From: JANNHP01 sp031404455
GTDB lineage: Bacteria; Planctomycetota; JAJSAM01; JAJVHW01
Reading direction: 5' to 3'
Assembly (NCBI GenBank): GCA_031404455.1
Contig: JANNHP010000374.1
Location: forward strand, 1-18,332
DNA: 18,332 nt
Part shown: piece after piece, positions 15,230 to 18,332 of the stretch
How positions within the stretch are numbered: the first letter of the stretch is position 1
Layout of the letters: each line of letters starts with the position of its first letter
Position numbers and translations under genes: made by a program
Notes under the pieces: model-generated
Databases searched by the model: none
What the model was told of the DNA's origin: nothing
Seen by the model: the letters and a program-made list of their open reading frames with translations, nothing else

Positions 15230-16602
15230 TTCCGGCGTCCGGTCCCGTCGCCGCGCCGATCACTGACGTTGCGGCGAACGGGCGCCGCGCCGCGGTCTTC
15301 GTCTGGGGCGTCTGGCTCGCCGCGTCGGTCGCCGTCGTCGCCTACACGGCGCGGTTCGCGAGCGACCTGCCGTTCTGGGACGAGGACCAGTACGTGGAAG
15401 TGCTGACGGGCGAGCGCGCGCTCTCGGTCTCGTGGTTCCTCGAGCGGCACGTCGATCATCTCATTCCGGTGCCGAAGGTGATCTACCTCGCGGCGATGGC
15501 GGCGTTCGGCGACTTCCGCGCCCCGGCGCTCGCGGGCGCGGCGATGCTCGTCATCGCGACCGCGACGGTGATCGTCGCTGCGCGACGGTTCCGAGGTCGC
15601 ACGTCACCCGTCGATGCGCTCATCCCGCTCGTCACGTTGCACTGGGGGCAGGCGGGCAACCTGCTCTTCGGCGCGCAGGTGCAGGTGATGTCGTCGGTGG
15701 CGCTCCACGCTGTGACGTTCGCGCTGATGCTGGGATCGTCCGGGCCTCCCGGCGCGCTTGCGACGGCGGGACTCGGAGCGTGTCTCCTCGCGCTCCCGCT
15801 CTGCGGCGGTCAGGGACTCGCACTCGTGCCCGCGCTCGCCCTTTGGCCTCTCTTCGCCGCGTGGCGCACGGAGGGCGCGGCGCGCGTGCGACTCGCACTC
15901 GCCGGCGCAATCCCGCTCGTGGCGTCGCTCGCGATGATCGCGGCGCACCGGCCCGCGTTCGCGACGACGAGCGACCCCCTGCGCGTCGCCGCGACGTCGT
16001 TGCAGTTCGCCGGGATGGCCGCGGGACCGGCGGGCGGCTTCGGCTGGCCGGGAACGGCGATCGCGGAGAGCGCGCCGCCGCTCGTGGCGATCGGCGTGGC
16101 GGTCCTCGGCGTCGCGACGGCCGGAGTGCTCGTCCGCGCGATCCGCGCGTCGTCGGAGCGTCTCCGAGCCGGGGCGCTCCTCCTGCAACTCGCGGCGATG
16201 GCGACGCTCGCGCTCTCGATCGGCGTCGGCCGCGGCGCCGCGGATGAGATCGCGGGCGTGCAGAACCGCTACGTGACGTTCGCGCTGCCGCTGCTGTGGA
16301 TCGCCGTGATCGCGTGGGATCGCTTCGCTTCCGGCGTGCCGCGCCGAGCCATGCTCGCGACGTTCGCGGCGGGAGCGCTCGGGTTCTTCGCATTCGATGT
16401 CCACGCCGGTCTCGTCCACGGCCGCGCGCGTTCGTCCCAGGCGGCGGAGGCGTACGAGGCGCTCCGCGGCGGGGAATCCATCGACTCGGTCGCCGCGCGG
16501 TTCACTCCGTTCCTGCACCCGGACCGCGCCGTGCTCGTCCGGGAACTCGAGGGTCTGCGGAGCGCGCGGCTCGGGCCGTTCCGCGAGGAGGCGGCGAGAT
16601 GA
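15226..16602 (+). CDS. Multi-pass membrane protein, GT-C-like, TTG start
   Basis: This 458-residue protein has about ten hydrophobic segments, the first at about 22-41. An outside loop with WDEDQYVEVL (51-60) and FLERHVDHLIPVPKVIYLA (71-89) comes next. Acidic residues right after the first helix and a downstream H-x-D/E-H-x-I-P stretch occur in a common but uncharacterised family of bacterial membrane proteins of glycan loci, thought to be GT-C glycosyltransferases. The middle has LHWGQAGNLLFGAQVQVM, and near the C-terminus QNRYVTFALPLLW precedes the last helices. The C-terminal 50 residues are hydrophilic. TTG 15226 overlaps the previous stop as TTGA and follows GGGAG. The frame is open from 14149, but the upstream part is shadow of the ATP-grasp gene. 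Function is inferred from topology and context only. Confidence 0.75.
   Translation: MIPASGPVAAPITDVAANGRRAAVFVWGVWLAASVAVVAYTARFASDLPFWDEDQYVEVLTGERALSVSWFLERHVDHLIPVPKVIYLAAMAAFGDFRAPALAGAAMLVIATATVIVAARRFRGRTSPVDALIPLVTLHWGQAGNLLFGAQVQVMSSVALHAVTFALMLGSSGPPGALATAGLGACLLALPLCGGQGLALVPALALWPLFAAWRTEGAARVRLALAGAIPLVASLAMIAAHRPAFATTSDPLRVAATSLQFAGMAAGPAGGFGWPGTAIAESAPPLVAIGVAVLGVATAGVLVRAIRASSERLRAGALLLQLAAMATLALSIGVGRGAADEIAGVQNRYVTFALPLLWIAVIAWDRFASGVPRRAMLATFAAGALGFFAFDVHAGLVHGRARSSQAAEAYEALRGGESIDSVAARFTPFLHPDRAVLVRELEGLRSARLGPFREEAAR
16585..16591 (+). promoter_or_regulatory. Strong Shine-Dalgarno GAGGAGG
   Basis: GAGGAGG lies 7 nt before ATG 16599, the best ribosome site in the locus. 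It sits inside the end of the preceding gene, so the small DUF4330-like protein may be made at a higher rate than its neighbours. Confidence 0.65.
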
Positions 16603-17027
16603 GACGGACCCCGGGGCGCATCCACATCGTCGACGCGGTCGCGCTCCTGCTCGCGGCGGGACTCGCTGTCCTCGCGTACTCGTACCTCTTCCGCCGCACG
16701 CCGGTCTCGCGGCCCGTGGATCCGCTGCTCGGCGCCGAGATCACGGTCGAGTTCCGGCCCGACAAGCCGTGGAAGCGCGACTTCCCGGCGGTCGGCGCGT
16801 CGGTGATGCTCGAGGAGTACCTCGAGGCGGACGTGACGGCGGCGGAGACGGCCGAGGGTCTGCGCACCGTGCATCTCCGCGTCCGCGGTCGCGAGACGCA
16901 GAAGCCGGAGGCGCTGACGCTCTTCCGCAGCGGAGTTCGCCGAGGCGGCGAACTCCGGATGAACGACTTGGAGAGCGAAGTGCGTGTCGAGGTGGTGGAC
17001 GTGAAGCTCGTGGCGGCGACGCGGTGA
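16599..17027 (+). CDS. DUF4330-like small single-pass membrane protein
   Basis: This is a 142-residue protein of unknown function. A short basic head (MRRTPGRIH) leads into IVDAVALLLAAGLAVLAYSY (10-29), one membrane helix. A polar, mostly beta-strand domain of about 110 residues follows, likely on the outer side, with LGAEITVEFRPDKPW (44-58), VGASVMLEEYLEADV, LRTVHLRVRGRETQKPEAL and RGGELRMNDLESEVRVEVV. The head G-R-I-x-I-V-D-A before the helix and the alternating strands resemble DUF4330 proteins, which also occur near polysaccharide genes; I rate that match as moderate. It may be an accessory subunit for one of the two flanking membrane proteins. The upstream part of the same frame (from 16296) is shadow. 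Start and stop both overlap neighbouring genes (ATGA and GTGA). Confidence 0.75.
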   Translation: MRRTPGRIHIVDAVALLLAAGLAVLAYSYLFRRTPVSRPVDPLLGAEITVEFRPDKPWKRDFPAVGASVMLEEYLEADVTAAETAEGLRTVHLRVRGRETQKPEALTLFRSGVRRGGELRMNDLESEVRVEVVDVKLVAATR

Positions 17028-18332
17028 ATCCGGAGTCGCGACCTCTCTCGGTCCGGATCGCGAACGCACTCGGCGGACGCGACGGCGTTGCGTCCGCGGA
17101 ATCGCCGCCGCTCGACTGGACGGGTGCGGGTTCGGTCGTGATGGCGTTGCTTGCGCCCTTCGCGGGGACGGTCGCCCGCGCGCTCCGTCCGCTCGACGCC
17201 GTCGGCGACGCGCTCGCCGCGAGGCCGGCGCTAGTCGCCGCGGCGGCGGCGATCGTCGTCCCGGTCTCGCAGATGGCCGGGTTCGCGGCGATCGGCGTCG
17301 TCGCGGCGGCCGTCGCGGTCCTGTCGATCCTCCTCGCTGCGACGCGCGCGCTCCACGAGGGCGACGAACTTCGGATCGTCGTTCGCGCTCTCCTCGTCGG
17401 CGCCGCGCTCCGGCTCGCGTTCGGCGTCGCAATCGCCGCACAGGGCGGCTTCCCCGACGAGACGGGCACGTACCATCCGATCGCGGCCGACGCGGCGTCG
17501 TGCTGGCGCGTCGGCGGGCCCGCGACCATGGCGTCGAACCTGATCGTGCAGGGCCGCGCGGCGTACTTCCACCTGCTCGCGGGGACGTACTTCCTCTTCG
17601 GTCCCTCGATGGTTGCCGGACGCGTGCTCGGTGCAGCGATGGGGCTCGCGGCGGCGCTCGCGGCGGGCGAGGTGGGACGCGCACTCGGCGGACGTCGCGC
17701 CGCGGCGATCGCGGCGGCGCTCGTCGCACTCCACCCGGAGCACGCGTTCTGGTCCGCGACGCTCTCGCGCGACACGCTGACGACGCTGCTGGTGCTCGCC
17801 ACGCTCGCGGTCGTGCTGCGAAGGCCGGGCACGCTTCTCCGGGGGAACCTGATCGTCGCGGCCGCGCCGCTCGGGCTCCTCGCGATGAACTCGTTCCTCG
17901 TCGCGGGCGCGCTCGGCGCGACGCTCGTGGCGATGGCGCTGGCGGAGGCGTTCGTCGGAGCGCGCGGTCCCGTCGCGCGCGGCGCCGCGGTCGCGGCCGC
18001 AGCGGTTCTCGCGTTCGCGGCGCTCGTCTTCGTCGGCAACCGTTACGGCGCGTGGTTCCGGCCGGAGATGTTCACCGTGGTGCGCGGCAAGGCGATCGGC
18101 ACCGAGGCCGATTTCCTTCCCGGCGTCGAGTTCACGACCTGGTGGGCCGTCGCGGCGTACGTCCCGCTCGGCGCGATCTTCGTGCTGGCGGCGCCGTGGC
18201 CGTGGGACGCCGTGCACGCGAACCGCGCGGCGTACGGAGTTCTCGCCCTCGCGGGACTCGCAGTGAGCGTCGCGGGCGTCGTGGGTCTCGCCGTCGCGTG
18301 CAGACGCCGCGCGGCCGCGGCGGCTCCGGTCG
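17024..18332 (+). CDS. Multi-pass membrane protein, GT-C-like, truncated by the window end
   Basis: The gene starts at GTG 17024 in a GTGA overlap and stays open to the last base, giving 436 residues without a stop. It has a 35-residue polar head and then many hydrophobic, Ala/Val/Leu-rich segments. GGFPDETGTYHPIA (141-154) lies in the first large outer loop, and HPEHAFWSATLSRDTL (237-252) in a later helix. These correspond to PDEGTFHDN and FFPSLVLWSALLIRDA in the protein encoded at 7428, so the two are probably distant paralogues of one GT-C-like family. The catalytic Asp/Glu of GT-C enzymes would be Asp145 and Glu146. Substrate and polarity of action are unknown. The true C-terminus is outside the window. 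Confidence 0.75.
   Translation, partial: MNPESRPLSVRIANALGGRDGVASAESPPLDWTGAGSVVMALLAPFAGTVARALRPLDAVGDALAARPALVAAAAAIVVPVSQMAGFAAIGVVAAAVAVLSILLAATRALHEGDELRIVVRALLVGAALRLAFGVAIAAQGGFPDETGTYHPIAADAASCWRVGGPATMASNLIVQGRAAYFHLLAGTYFLFGPSMVAGRVLGAAMGLAAALAAGEVGRALGGRRAAAIAAALVALHPEHAFWSATLSRDTLTTLLVLATLAVVLRRPGTLLRGNLIVAAAPLGLLAMNSFLVAGALGATLVAMALAEAFVGARGPVARGAAVAAAAVLAFAALVFVGNRYGAWFRPEMFTVVRGKAIGTEADFLPGVEFTTWWAVAAYVPLGAIFVLAAPWPWDAVHANRAAYGVLALAGLAVSVAGVVGLAVACRRRAAAAAPV

Overview
The window is very GC-rich (about 70% by eye) with G/C-ending codons throughout. Every gene I can support lies on the + strand. Gene families and composition fit a high-GC environmental bacterium, possibly a planctomycete or a neighbouring phylum. 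This is a guess from gene style (a cytosolic Hanks-type kinase with an N-terminal extension, a tandem YkgJ protein, leaderless starts), because no phylogenetic marker was compared.

Region 1 (1-560) has no convincing gene. It starts with a G10 run and perfect short palindromes, probably a contig edge. It then holds a clean terminator-like hairpin with a T5 tract (315-336) and a set of nested inverted repeats (321-471) that could be a structured RNA. Region 2 (561-3509) is a small regulatory group: a Ser/Thr kinase, a protein with two YkgJ-type cysteine clusters, and a SpoIIE/PP2C-type phosphatase with a weak first metal motif. Region 3 (3552-4403) is rsmA (ksgA), the 16S rRNA dimethyladenosine transferase.

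Region 4 (4403 to the right edge) is a tightly packed surface-polysaccharide or glycoconjugate locus that appears co-transcribed with rsmA. In order it encodes: an asparagine-synthase-type amidotransferase, a GT4 glycosyltransferase, a multi-pass GT-C-like membrane protein, a second GT4 enzyme, a polysaccharide deacetylase, a zinc-cluster SAM methyltransferase, a TIGR01777-type epimerase, a third GT4 enzyme, an ATP-grasp ligase, a second multi-pass membrane protein, a small DUF4330-like single-pass protein, and a third multi-pass membrane protein cut by the window end. The first and third membrane proteins look like distant paralogues. Most junctions are overlapping stop/start codons (ATGA, GTGA, TTGA, TGATG), which indicates translational coupling.

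The enzyme set suggests that a lipid-linked or exported glycan is built by three cytosolic glycosyltransferases and up to three membrane ones. It would then be decorated by amide or amino-acyl groups (AsnB-like, ATP-grasp), methylation and deacetylation. No initiating sugar transferase, Wzx flippase, Wzz or Wza is visible, so the locus probably continues to the right. Three genes before the locus (kinase, YkgJ, rsmA) lack a Shine-Dalgarno and each has a TAnnnT hexamer exactly 6 nt before the start codon, which points to leaderless transcripts.
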